A DNA stretch of 12,060 nucleotides, from assembly GCA_035291905.1 (NCBI GenBank), contig DATDRF010000046.1, forward strand, positions 1-12,060, in the 5' to 3' direction. Position numbers and translations under genes: made by a program. The notes beneath the pieces are model-generated. The model searched no databases. It was given only the letters and a program-made list of their open reading frames with translations, and was not told the DNA's origin. Origin of the DNA: JACPLA01 sp035291905. GTDB taxonomy: Bacteria; Bacteroidota; Ignavibacteria; UBA10030. This document shows positions 1-6,903 of this stretch, one piece after another. How positions within the stretch are numbered: position 1 is the first letter of the stretch; every line of letters begins with the position of its first letter.

Positions 1-813
<813 letters not shown>

Positions 814-845
814 AGAATTAATTCTCAACTTCAAGTTTGAGCCTA

Positions 846-885
846 ACCTCATTTTGTTACATGAGGTAAGGTTGAACTACCTCAT
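846..885 (-). promoter_or_regulatory. Competing hairpins in the 16S leader
   Basis: The central element ATGAGGTA (861-868) can pair with ACCTCAT at 846-852 or with TACCTCAT at 878-885. The two flanking copies are direct repeats, so the two hairpins exclude each other. The stems are 7 and 8 bp with loops of 8 and 9 nt. A role in rRNA folding or RNase III processing is an inference. Confidence 0.5.
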
Positions 886-908
886 CTCGATTGACTCGAG
901 GCTGTGCA

Positions 909-935
909 CACTTTTTCAAAGAACACCTTTGAAAA
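909..935 (-). promoter_or_regulatory. boxA antitermination element within a perfect hairpin
   Basis: The minus strand reads TGTTCTTTGAAAAAGTG across 909-925, a close match to the boxA element (TGCTCTTTAACA / TTCTTTGAAAA) bound by NusB-NusE in rRNA leaders. It is also one arm of a perfect 9-bp inverted repeat (913-921 with 927-935, 5-nt loop). Pairing would hide boxA, so RNA folding and NusB binding may compete. Confidence 0.65.
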
Positions 936-939
936 CGAC

Positions 940-967
940 AAAAATGCCCATTCATTGCATGGGCATT
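940..967 (-). terminator. Terminator-like hairpin inside the rRNA leader (possible attenuator)
   Basis: A perfect 8-bp stem (AATGCCCA/TGGGCATT, 943-950 with 960-967, 9-nt loop) is followed on the minus strand by TTTTTGTCGTTTTC, the layout of an intrinsic terminator. No minus-strand gene ends upstream of it: it lies downstream of the predicted rRNA promoter and between two boxA-like elements. It could attenuate rRNA transcription or be read through by antitermination complexes. The stem is only moderately GC-rich, so its strength is uncertain. Confidence 0.55.
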
Positions 968-979
968 CTCGATCATACA

Positions 980-989
980 TTCAAAGAAT
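980..989 (-). promoter_or_regulatory. Distal boxA-like element
   Basis: The minus strand reads ATTCTTTGAA, matching nine of ten bases of the GTTCTTTGAA core found downstream at 915-924. It lies right after a GC hairpin and before the terminator-like hairpin, where a boxA would be expected to act. Its function is inferred. Confidence 0.45.
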
Positions 990-1007
990 CCCCGCAGAGC
1001 GGGGTTC
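986..1007 (-). promoter_or_regulatory. GC-rich hairpin at the 5' end of the rRNA leader
   Basis: CCCCGC (990-995) pairs with GCGGGG (999-1004) around a 3-nt loop. The stem extends by three pairs (GAA/TTC) if the base at 989 is bulged. It starts roughly 14 nt after the predicted transcription start. It overlaps the first boxA-like element by four bases (986-989), so the two may interfere. Confidence 0.45.
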
Positions 1008-1027
1008 CCAATTCTTGTGGGGCTCTA

Positions 1028-1056
1028 AATATACCACGCTTATTCCCGAAAGTCAA
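1028..1056 (-). promoter_or_regulatory. Strong sigma-70-type promoter of the rRNA operon
   Basis: On the minus strand the sequence reads TTGACT (1051-1056), a 17-bp spacer, then TATATT (1028-1033), close to the housekeeping consensus. The expected start lies near 1021, about 208 nt upstream of 16S. No clear A-tract UP element sits directly upstream of the -35 box. Confidence 0.8.
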
Positions 1057-1080
1057 CACTAATCTCCTCTTCGTTCGACT

Positions 1081-1108
1081 TTTTCTTGAGATATCAACAT
1101 CAAGAAAA
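1081..1108. repeat. Perfect inverted repeat between divergent promoters
   Basis: TTTTCTTG (1081-1088) and CAAGAAAA (1101-1108) form an 8-bp perfect inverted repeat with a 12-bp centre. It lies about 25 bp upstream of the rRNA -35 box and about 38 bp upstream of the -35 box of the lemA promoter. A second, smaller repeat (GAAAAA/TTTTTC, 1114-1132) follows. The symmetry suits a protein-binding site, but no factor is known. Confidence 0.4.
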
Positions 1109-1145
1109 CATAAGAAAAACGAGTACTTTTTCGACATTTCTCCAA

Positions 1146-1174
1146 TTGACTTTCGCGCTTCCTTCATCTAATTT
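1146..1174 (+). promoter_or_regulatory. Candidate promoter of the lemA-M48 operon
   Basis: TTGACT (1146-1151) is followed by 17 bp and TAATTT (1169-1174). The -35 box is good and the -10 box is only partial. Transcription would start near 1181, giving a leader of about 20 nt with an AAGGA ribosome site at 1189-1193, seven bases before the lemA ATG. It diverges from the rRNA promoter. Confidence 0.55.
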
Positions 1175-1200
1175 TCTCTACCACGATCAAGGAAACAACT

Positions 1201-1764
1201 ATGGCTCTCTATCTCCTTCTCGGCTTCTTCGCCCTCATCGTTCTCTGGGTCATCGCAAAATATAACTCACTCATCACCCTGCGAAACCAGACCGCAAACG
1301 GTTGGAAGCAGATCGATGTGCAGCTCAAACGGCGCCATGACCTCATCCCCAACCTCGTCAACACCGTCAAGGGCCAGATGCAATTTGAACAGGAGACGCT
1401 CGAAAAAGTGATACAAGCCCGCAACTCCGCCGCCACCGCCACCGGCGTCGCCGATGCAGCGGCAAAAGAGAATATCCTTACGGGAGCTCTCTCAAAACTG
1501 TTCGCCCTCGTCGAGAATTATCCCAACCTCCGCTCCAATGAGAACGTCAAACAACTACAGGAAGAGTTGACGAGCACGGAAAACAAGATCTCATTTGCGC
1601 GGCAATTCTATAACGACATCGCGACACGGTTCAATATTTCCCAACAGACCTTCCCGGGAAACATTATCGCCTCCATGTTCAGTTTCACGGCCGCCGAGCT
1701 CTTTGAAATTCAGGTCGCAGCGGAACGCGAAGTCCCGAAGGTCGACCTCTCCCTGAAACGATGA
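1201..1764 (+). CDS. lemA: LemA family membrane-anchored protein
   Basis: The 187-residue product is a full-length LemA protein. It has one N-terminal membrane helix (about residues 3-19), a short exposed N-terminus and a soluble helical bundle. The family hallmarks are clear: the RRHDLIPNLV segment (44-53) after the anchor, and the ENYPNLRSNE...ENKISFARQFYN block (105-138). LemA proteins are helical-bundle envelope proteins whose exact function is unsettled; they are often encoded beside membrane proteases or TPM-domain proteins. The ATG start is supported by AAGGA seven bases upstream. The stop codon overlaps the next ATG (ATGA), so translation of LemA and the M48 protease is probably coupled, which suggests joint action at the inner membrane. 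Confidence 0.95.
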   Translation: MALYLLLGFFALIVLWVIAKYNSLITLRNQTANGWKQIDVQLKRRHDLIPNLVNTVKGQMQFEQETLEKVIQARNSAATATGVADAAAKENILTGALSKLFALVENYPNLRSNENVKQLQEELTSTENKISFARQFYNDIATRFNISQQTFPGNIIASMFSFTAAELFEIQVAAEREVPKVDLSLKR

Positions 1765-2768
1765 CCATCCCGTCACCTTTTGCGCGTCGCAACATCTACG
1801 AGCAACAGGCTCACAACAGGCGATTGACTGTCCTGGTCATGGTTGGCTTTGCCCTCTTTCTTGGCCTCATTGGTTTAGGTTTCGATTTCTACGTCACCGA
1901 TTCCGTGGGAGAAGGAGCGTTCATACCGTTCGGGACGATTGTTGCCCTTGCTTTCGGAACGGGCTCTGCGTTCTGGAGCCTCTCCGGCGGCCCTGCGGCC
2001 GTTCTCAAGTCGACCGGCGCCCTCCCTGCCGTGGACTCCAATCCATCACACCGGCAGCTCCTCAATGTCGTCGAGGAGATGTCCATTGCCTCTGGCCAGC
2101 CCCGTCCAGCCGTGTATGTGATTCCCGACGCCGACCCCAATGCATTCGCGACCGGAAAAGATCCTCAGCACAGCAGTATCGCGGTCACACAGGGCCTGCT
2201 TGATTCGTTGAACCGTGAAGAACTACAGGGAGTGATTGCGCACGAAATGAGTCACATTCGGAATTACGACATACGACTCATGACTGTCGTGGCAGCGCTC
2301 ATGGGAGCCGTCTTGCTGCTCTCTGATGGCGCGATGCGCTCGCTACGGTACGGAGGGGGGCGAAAACGGAGTTCGAAATCGTCGGGTCAGCTTGGAGCCC
2401 TTCTGATGATTGTCTGGCTTGTCGGGATCATTCTGGCTCCACTTATCACGCAGATGATGGCAATGGCCGTGTCGAGAAAACGGGAGTATCTTGCGGATGC
2501 CTCGGGTGCCGAAATGACCAGAAATCCTTTGGGGCTTGCAAGTGCTCTTAAGAAGATCGGGGGAGCGGTTGAGCCGACGGCGTCAATCAAGCGCGGTGCG
2601 GCCCATCTGTGTATTGCGGATCCGTTGGGGAGGTCACTTAATGCAAAGGAAGGGTTTACTGCTGAACTGTTCGGTACACATCCCCCCATCGAAAAGCGGA
2701 TCATCGCTCTTCAGGCGATGGCCTATCAATCAACGCTTACGCCCGCTGCTTCAGAATCTCATTCCTGA
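1761..2768 (+). CDS. htpX: M48 family membrane zinc metalloprotease (HtpX-like)
   Basis: This 335-residue protein is a membrane-bound zinc endopeptidase of the HtpX type, a family that degrades misfolded or damaged inner-membrane proteins. The zinc site is intact: HEMSH at residues 161-165 and the third ligand Glu242 in SRKREYLADASGAE. The C-terminal HPP motif (307-309) of M48B enzymes is also present. Four membrane helices fit the family topology (about 22-43, 54-74, 172-190, 212-237), with the catalytic helix facing the cytoplasm. It starts with an ATG inside the lemA stop codon. The paired lemA-M48 arrangement recurs in bacteria. Its 3' end overlaps the convergent coiled-coil gene by 32 bp. 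The symbol marks family likeness; orthology to E. coli HtpX is not proven. Confidence 0.93.
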   Translation: MTIPSPFARRNIYEQQAHNRRLTVLVMVGFALFLGLIGLGFDFYVTDSVGEGAFIPFGTIVALAFGTGSAFWSLSGGPAAVLKSTGALPAVDSNPSHRQLLNVVEEMSIASGQPRPAVYVIPDADPNAFATGKDPQHSSIAVTQGLLDSLNREELQGVIAHEMSHIRNYDIRLMTVVAALMGAVLLLSDGAMRSLRYGGGRKRSSKSSGQLGALLMIVWLVGIILAPLITQMMAMAVSRKREYLADASGAEMTRNPLGLASALKKIGGAVEPTASIKRGAAHLCIADPLGRSLNAKEGFTAELFGTHPPIEKRIIALQAMAYQSTLTPAASESHS

Positions 2769-3672
2769 CCTGCTTTTCCAACCGCAGGTGCTCATCAGCT
2801 GAAATTCGGAACTTCTCACGCAGCCCGTCAAGATGCTCCGAATCTTCTGGAGAAATGGAGCCGTCTTTCCATCCGTTCACGACCGCATCAAGATAGATCT
2901 CAAGCTGAACTTCCTGCTCAAGGCCGGCGTGATCTTCGGGGGTAATTCCCAGGGATTTTCGGAGGGTAGCAAGCAGGACCTCTTCGTCTTTGCTGAGGTT
3001 GCCGTCTCCCCAGGCCTGTTTGAGGGCTGAAACATAGGCCTGAACCGCTGCAGGGCTCGCTTTTGCACCGGATGCAACCTTCCTCGCCTGCTCTTTCTTC
3101 CGTTCGTCCTCCTTCTTGCGTATCGCCTCTTCTTCCTTCTTTTTCTGCTCAGCTTCCTTCCTCTTCTGCTCCTCGATCTTTCGCCGAGCCTCCTCAATCT
3201 TGCGGCGGGAATCCAGTTCCCGGCGACGCTCTTCTTCCTCTGCCTTCTTTTGGGCTACTATCTCAGCCTGCTTGTTAGCCTCCTCGAGCGCCTCCTGGCG
3301 GGCCTCCTCTTCCTTGAGCCTGGCAGCATCTGCCGCCTTACGCTTGGCCTCCGCTTCTGCTTTCTTGATCTCCTCTTCCCCGGCCTTCCGTTCGGCCTCC
3401 TCTTCCTTGAACTTCTCCTCCTCTTCCTTTCTCCGCTTCTCCTCTTTCTTCAGCTGGGCATCTTCTTCGGCTTTCTTGGCCGCTTCCTCCGCTTCACGTT
3501 TCCGCGCCTCTTCCTCCTCACGCTTTTTGGCCTCCTCTTCGGCTTTGCGCGCCTCTTCCGCACGCTTCTGCGCATCCTCAGTGCCATCACCGGATTTGCG
3601 CTTCTGCTCAAGGATCTTCTTCTTAAGCTCTTCGACCTTACGTCTTTGTTCTTCTAATTCAGCGGTATTCAT
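2737..3672 (-). CDS. Lys/Glu/Ala-rich coiled-coil protein with a duplicated C-terminal helical domain
   Basis: I do not recognise a named family for this 311-residue protein. Residues 1 to about 203 are almost entirely Glu, Lys, Arg and Ala, predicting one long, highly charged helix or coiled coil, like the middle of TolA but without a membrane anchor or signal peptide. Residues 213-259 and 260-306 are two tandem copies of a 47-residue unit sharing 16 positions. Each copy carries Tyr-x2-Ala-x4-Trp-x-Asp-Gly-x2-Ser, then Leu-x2-Leu-Arg-x4-Ile and His-x2-Leu-Glu. The WxDGxxSxxE pattern recalls TerB-like or EF-hand-like helical modules, but that is a resemblance only. A strong promoter lies 88 bp upstream; the start has no obvious Shine-Dalgarno site. 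Composition bias makes the coding strand very purine-rich. A scaffold role is a guess. Confidence 0.85.
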   Translation of the reverse strand: MNTAELEEQRRKVEELKKKILEQKRKSGDGTEDAQKRAEEARKAEEEAKKREEEEARKREAEEAAKKAEEDAQLKKEEKRRKEEEEKFKEEEAERKAGEEEIKKAEAEAKRKAADAARLKEEEARQEALEEANKQAEIVAQKKAEEEERRRELDSRRKIEEARRKIEEQKRKEAEQKKKEEEAIRKKEDERKKEQARKVASGAKASPAAVQAYVSALKQAWGDGNLSKDEEVLLATLRKSLGITPEDHAGLEQEVQLEIYLDAVVNGWKDGSISPEDSEHLDGLREKFRISADEHLRLEKQVRNEILKQRA

Positions 3673-3759
3673 GAAAGGAGCGGATCTTTCCCCTGCAGTA
3701 AGGCGGTGGGGCAGCTTTTGTCTCAGATTCTGCCAATTTTACACATAATTCGCATTCAG

Positions 3760-3788
3760 AATATATCTCTTTCTCATCCGAATGTCAA
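3760..3788 (-). promoter_or_regulatory. Strong promoter of the coiled-coil protein gene
   Basis: The minus strand reads TTGACA (3783-3788), 17 bp, then TATATT (3760-3765), the best promoter match in the window. Transcription from about 3753 would give a leader of roughly 80 nt before the ATG at 3672. The leader has no clear ribosome site close to the ATG, although AGGGGAAAG lies further upstream. Confidence 0.75.
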
Positions 3789-3796
3789 CCTGCCTT

Positions 3797-3825
3797 TTGC
3801 TCGCAAACCAAGAAATACTTACCTT
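3797..3825 (+). promoter_or_regulatory. Weak candidate promoter for the YIP1-family gene
   Basis: TTGCTC (3797-3802), a 17-bp spacer and TACCTT (3820-3825) lie upstream of the YIP1-family gene, leaving a leader of about 52 nt. Both boxes match the consensus poorly. It was chosen mainly for position and spacing. Confidence 0.25.
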
Positions 3826-3871
3826 TTTCCAGCCTCATCCCCGCATTTCGAATCTCTCCACCACTTTTTGT

Positions 3872-3877
3872 AGGAGG
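3872..3877 (+). promoter_or_regulatory. Ribosome binding site that sets the YIP1-family start
   Basis: A full AGGAGG lies seven bases before ATG 3885. An in-frame TTG at 3879 would be only one base from this site, so ATG 3885 is the start. Confidence 0.85.
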
Positions 3878-3884
3878 ATTGTAC

Positions 3885-4634
3885 ATGGAGAATCAAGAGC
3901 CCGCCACAGAATCTACCCAGTCCTTTGGCAGTAGACTGTTAAATGTGTTCGCCTCCCCTTCTGAAGCTTTCGACGGGATCACTGCGACTCCGTCGAAAAC
4001 CAAGTTCTGGATCATCCCCTGGCTGACTGTGATTGTCATTGGAATCGTTTCCGTTATTATCATCTTCACCAATCCCGTTTTGAAAGAACAGATTGCCGAA
4101 ACGCAGTCACGTGCGATTCAACAGCGCGTCGACGAAGGGGCATTGACCCAACAGCAGGCCGACATGGCACAGGAACAGATGGAGAGTATGGGCGGTATCA
4201 TGACGATCATCGGGTCGATCGGATACGCGCTCATTATGACCGCTTATTTCTTTGGAGGTGCACTTGTCTTCTGGCTTGTCGGAAAACTAGCTCTGAAGTC
4301 TCCCGAAGGGTACGGGACCTATCTCGCGCTCTACGGGACTTCCGCCTGGATTGCAGTCCTCGGGGCCGTGATAACCTTGCTCTTGCAACTCAGCATGGGC
4401 TCCGTCTTTGCATCCGCGAGCGGCGGTCTGGCTGTGTATTCACAGTACGACCCACTGAATGAGGTCCACCGGATACTGACGCGGCTGGACGTCTTCGCGT
4501 GCTGGCAGGCCTTTGTCATCGGCATTGGACTTGCTAAGGTTACGGGGAAACCGACAACGACGGCGATCGGTTATGCGATGGGATTGTGGATTCTGTGGGC
4601 TGTTGGGGTGGGATACCTCGGCATCGGCGGATAG
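3885..4634 (+). CDS. YIP1-family integral membrane protein
   Basis: The 249-residue product resembles bacterial YIP1-domain proteins. The cytoplasmic N-terminus carries the typical lead-in (FASPSEAFDGI, about residues 22-32) just before the first membrane helix (about 41-62). A polar Gln/Glu-rich segment (about 66-103) follows, then helices at about 108-133, 150-170, 203-219 and 225-246. The WxxxF segment beginning at Trp207 and the glycine-rich last helices fit the family. Bacterial YIP1 proteins are poorly understood; the eukaryotic relatives act in membrane trafficking, which need not apply here. The gene is alone on its strand and ends at a hairpin shared with the opposing gene. A fuller reading from TTG 3879 was rejected because of the AGGAGG spacing. 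Confidence 0.8.
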   Translation: MENQEPATESTQSFGSRLLNVFASPSEAFDGITATPSKTKFWIIPWLTVIVIGIVSVIIIFTNPVLKEQIAETQSRAIQQRVDEGALTQQQADMAQEQMESMGGIMTIIGSIGYALIMTAYFFGGALVFWLVGKLALKSPEGYGTYLALYGTSAWIAVLGAVITLLLQLSMGSVFASASGGLAVYSQYDPLNEVHRILTRLDVFACWQAFVIGIGLAKVTGKPTTTAIGYAMGLWILWAVGVGYLGIGG

Positions 4635-4656
4635 ACCCGTTTCGGACTCGTAAGAA

Positions 4657-4689
4657 AAAGGACTCCCGACCACGTGTCAGGAGTCCTTT
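4657..4689. terminator. Bidirectional intrinsic terminator
   Basis: AAAGGACTCC (4657-4666) and GGAGTCCTTT (4680-4689) form a perfect 10-bp stem with a 13-nt loop that may add three more pairs. T-rich tails follow on both strands (TTTCTCTTTT on plus, TTTTTCTTAC on minus). It lies between the convergent YIP1-family gene and the small membrane protein gene and serves both. Confidence 0.9.
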
Positions 4690-4709
4690 CTCTTTTCTGA
4701 TGCCTGCAA

Positions 4710-5126
4710 TCAGCTTCGCCTCTTCTTGCGCTTCCCTCCTTTCCTCTCCATCCTGACCCGAATTTCATTCAATGCCGACTCCAACCGATCCATCTGTTCG
4801 TTATGCTTTGCCCAAACCTCGCTCCGTTTTATCGATTGGCGTTCCGCCATTTGCGCAGCACGCACAATTCTGTCCATAAAATAGCCGAAGACCCACACGC
4901 CCAGAAAGCCGAGAGGGACGATAAGAACCAATAACGACCGCAGGCGGGGGATGCCGAAAAAGATCTGCAACTTATCGCTTGCGGTAATGATCAACAGCGT
5001 GAAGTTCAGGATGACGAGAAACGACTGACCAAGGTCGAACCTGTACTTTTGTGCGAAAAAGAACTCACGCCACCGGGCGAGGCGGCTGCGAAATTCCCCT
5101 GGGGGAATCAAGGGTGAGAATGACAT
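4710..5126 (-). CDS. Small two-helix membrane protein of unknown function
   Basis: This 138-residue protein belongs to no family I recognise. It has a basic amphipathic N-terminus with Trp and Phe (about residues 11-33), two membrane helices (about 36-57 and 64-84), a short charged helix (about 88-127, likely coiled coil) and a very basic tail, KGGKRKKRRS. By the positive-inside rule both ends should be cytoplasmic. The ATG at 5126 is chosen because AAGGAG lies six bases upstream; a longer reading from 5162 lacks such a site. The gene follows the sensor kinase on the same strand after 136 bp, with no convincing promoter or terminator in between, so co-transcription is possible. It ends at the shared bidirectional terminator. 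Confidence 0.75.
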   Translation of the reverse strand: MSFSPLIPPGEFRSRLARWREFFFAQKYRFDLGQSFLVILNFTLLIITASDKLQIFFGIPRLRSLLVLIVPLGFLGVWVFGYFMDRIVRAAQMAERQSIKRSEVWAKHNEQMDRLESALNEIRVRMERKGGKRKKRRS

Positions 5127-5262
5127 ACGTGACTCCTTTCTGAGCCGTGGCTGAAAGAACATCGAAAAGACAATGACAAGAGGGAATTAAGTCGAATGTT
5201 GGAAATGTCGCGGCAATGCGGGGCGGAATAGAACAGGTGTGCGGAGTCTCCTCTTAGATGAG
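5127..5262 (-). other. Intergenic stretch between the kinase and the small membrane protein
   Basis: Apart from the ribosome site at 5133-5138 (AAGGAG, six bases before ATG 5126) I see no good -35/-10 pair, no strong terminator and no RNA gene. Read-through from the kinase gene seems possible. Confidence 0.4.
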
Positions 5263-6897
5263 CTAGCCGGCAGGAAAGAAGATTCGGATGGTGGTTCCTT
5301 TTCCCATCTCACTGTCGATTTCGATCTTCCCTTTATGGTCGTCGATGACTTTCTTAACGATAGCCATGCCGAGGCCGGTGCCATGCTTTTTGCCGTATGT
5401 CATAAAAGGTTCAAACAACCTTTTCTTCACCTCTTCGGGCATTCCTGTTCCTGAATCGACAAACTCAACCTTCACGAATCCGTTGCTCGGTTCGGTTTTC
5501 ACGGTGAGCTTCCCCCCCTGTGGCATGGCATCGCGCGCGTTACTGGCGATATTATAGAACACGCGGACAATCTTGTCCTGGTCCATCTTGACCTTCCCCT
5601 TGAACTTCGTATCCCGAACCAACTCGACATTGTTCTTCACCAGATCCTTCTCGATGAAGGCGAGAACGTTTTCCATCACTTCGGCAAAATCGAGCTCTGT
5701 GATATTCAGCGAACTCACGCCGCGCGTGAAATCGAGTATTTCCTGCGTCATGTTCACAAAGCGGTCGACCTGGTGGATCATCTCATCGGCCAGTTTGGCT
5801 GCCTCCTCGTTGCCCGATTTCTTCTTCATGACCTGAGCGTAGACTCTCAGAGTCCCCATGGGATTTTTGATGTCATGAATGATGGTGCTTGCCATTCGGC
5901 CCACCGCCGAGAGACGTTCACTTTTGACCATTTCCTGCGCCAAACGGGCATTTTCAATAGCCACGGAGGCATGGGATGAAAGGGCATCGATGAACTGTTC
6001 GTCTTCCTTCCCGAACACCCCCCCTTTTTTGTTCAAAAGCTGAAAAACGCCGATGATCTTTCCGTCTTTGTTCTTCATCGGCATGCAAAGCATGTTATTC
6101 GTACGGTATCCCGTCCGCTTGTCAACATCCGGATTGAATCGGGAATCATTGTAGGCATCCGGGATATTGATCACTTCTCCTTTTTCTGCCACGAACCCTG
6201 CCAAGCCTTTGCCGACAGGCAGACGAATTTCGACCATATTCTCGCCCTGAAGCACTTTTGACCAAAGCTCCTTCTTGATATCGTCAACCAGATAGAGGGT
6301 TCCCCGATCTGCGTCGATGCTCTTGACCGCCGCATCCAGAATAAGTCCGAGCAGTTTGTCCAGGTCGAGGGTTGAATTGATGTTCTTGCTGGCCTCGATC
6401 AGCTTCTGGAGGCGCTCGGTGCTTTCATCTGTTTCTTCCCGCTGGCTCTCGAGCTTGCGGACGACATTGTCATTCGCCCGGCGGAGGCGGGAACATACTT
6501 CTTTCAGGAGACTTTCTGTAAGGGCAGGTTCGGACTTGAGGGCTTTTTCAAAGGTCTTTTTCGGCAGAACAAGAAGATCACAATCTTCGAGACAAATCAC
6601 CCTGGCCGACCGATGATTCCCATCGACCAAAGCAAGCTCACCGACAACATTTCCCTCTTCAACAATATTCAGGACGGTCTCTTCTCCGAACCGTGTGGTC
6701 CGGGTGATCTTGACCTTCCCCTTCTCGATGAAGTACAACTTGTCAACCTCCGAATCCATTTCGAGAATGACGGATCCGGCCTTGTGTTTTTCTGCTTTGA
6801 CGTTTTCCGCAAACGACGTCAGAGTCTTTGCGTCCAGGTCTTTGAAAAGGCTGGAATTCTTCAGAGCCTGAAGTTGCCGATCAAGGGCCTTAGTCAT
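5263..6897 (-). CDS. Sensor histidine kinase with cNMP-binding and GAF domains
   Basis: The 544-residue cytoplasmic kinase has four domains. Residues about 13-135 form a cyclic-nucleotide-binding (CRP-type) domain with a phosphate-cassette-like stretch, GELAL (86-90) and HRSARV (95-100), so ligand binding is plausible. A GAF domain follows at about 165-318 (GTLYLVDD, GKGLAGFVAEKGEVINIPDAY). The HisKA domain has the H-box HDIKNP with the phospho-acceptor His341. The HATPase domain has an N-box ending in Asn453, a G1 box DSGTGM (481-486) and a G2 box GTGLGM (506-511). There is no membrane helix, no receiver domain and no neighbouring response regulator, so it is an orphan that probably phosphorylates a partner encoded elsewhere. 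ATG 6897 is chosen because GGAG lies six bases upstream, and the 17-residue upstream extension would start inside the promoter. Signal and partner are unknown. Confidence 0.93.
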   Translation of the reverse strand: MTKALDRQLQALKNSSLFKDLDAKTLTSFAENVKAEKHKAGSVILEMDSEVDKLYFIEKGKVKITRTTRFGEETVLNIVEEGNVVGELALVDGNHRSARVICLEDCDLLVLPKKTFEKALKSEPALTESLLKEVCSRLRRANDNVVRKLESQREETDESTERLQKLIEASKNINSTLDLDKLLGLILDAAVKSIDADRGTLYLVDDIKKELWSKVLQGENMVEIRLPVGKGLAGFVAEKGEVINIPDAYNDSRFNPDVDKRTGYRTNNMLCMPMKNKDGKIIGVFQLLNKKGGVFGKEDEQFIDALSSHASVAIENARLAQEMVKSERLSAVGRMASTIIHDIKNPMGTLRVYAQVMKKKSGNEEAAKLADEMIHQVDRFVNMTQEILDFTRGVSSLNITELDFAEVMENVLAFIEKDLVKNNVELVRDTKFKGKVKMDQDKIVRVFYNIASNARDAMPQGGKLTVKTEPSNGFVKVEFVDSGTGMPEEVKKRLFEPFMTYGKKHGTGLGMAIVKKVIDDHKGKIEIDSEMGKGTTIRIFFPAG

Positions 6898-6903
6898 TAT
6901 CGA

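Larger units (their letters stand above)
814..1021 (-). promoter_or_regulatory. rRNA operon leader region
   Basis: About 208 nt of transcribed leader lie between the predicted transcription start (near 1021) and mature 16S. It holds no gene. Reading 5'->3' on the minus strand it contains a GC hairpin, a first boxA-like TTCTTTGAA element, a stable hairpin followed by a T-run, a second boxA inside a perfect hairpin, and a set of competing stems next to the 16S 5' end. A 12-bp palindrome (AGAATTAATTCT, 814-825) abuts the mature end and may take part in processing. Short open frames here have no coding character. Confidence 0.75.

Noticed and set aside
1591..2704. Minus-strand frames opposite lemA and the M48 gene (1591-1776, 1889-2140, 2387-2704)
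   Set aside because: The plus strand encodes intact conserved proteins; these have no independent support.
3063..3748. Plus-strand open frames of 71-210 codons opposite the coiled-coil gene
   Set aside because: Ser/Phe/Leu-rich translations are the mirror of Glu/Lys codons on the minus strand. The opposite frame has a strong promoter and a repeated domain.
5127..5162. Longer start (5162) for the small membrane protein
   Set aside because: The extra 12 residues cover the AAGGAG site that serves ATG 5126.
5163..5262. Possible terminator after the kinase gene (GGAGACTCC)
   Set aside because: The palindrome is only a few base pairs with no T-run, too weak to call.
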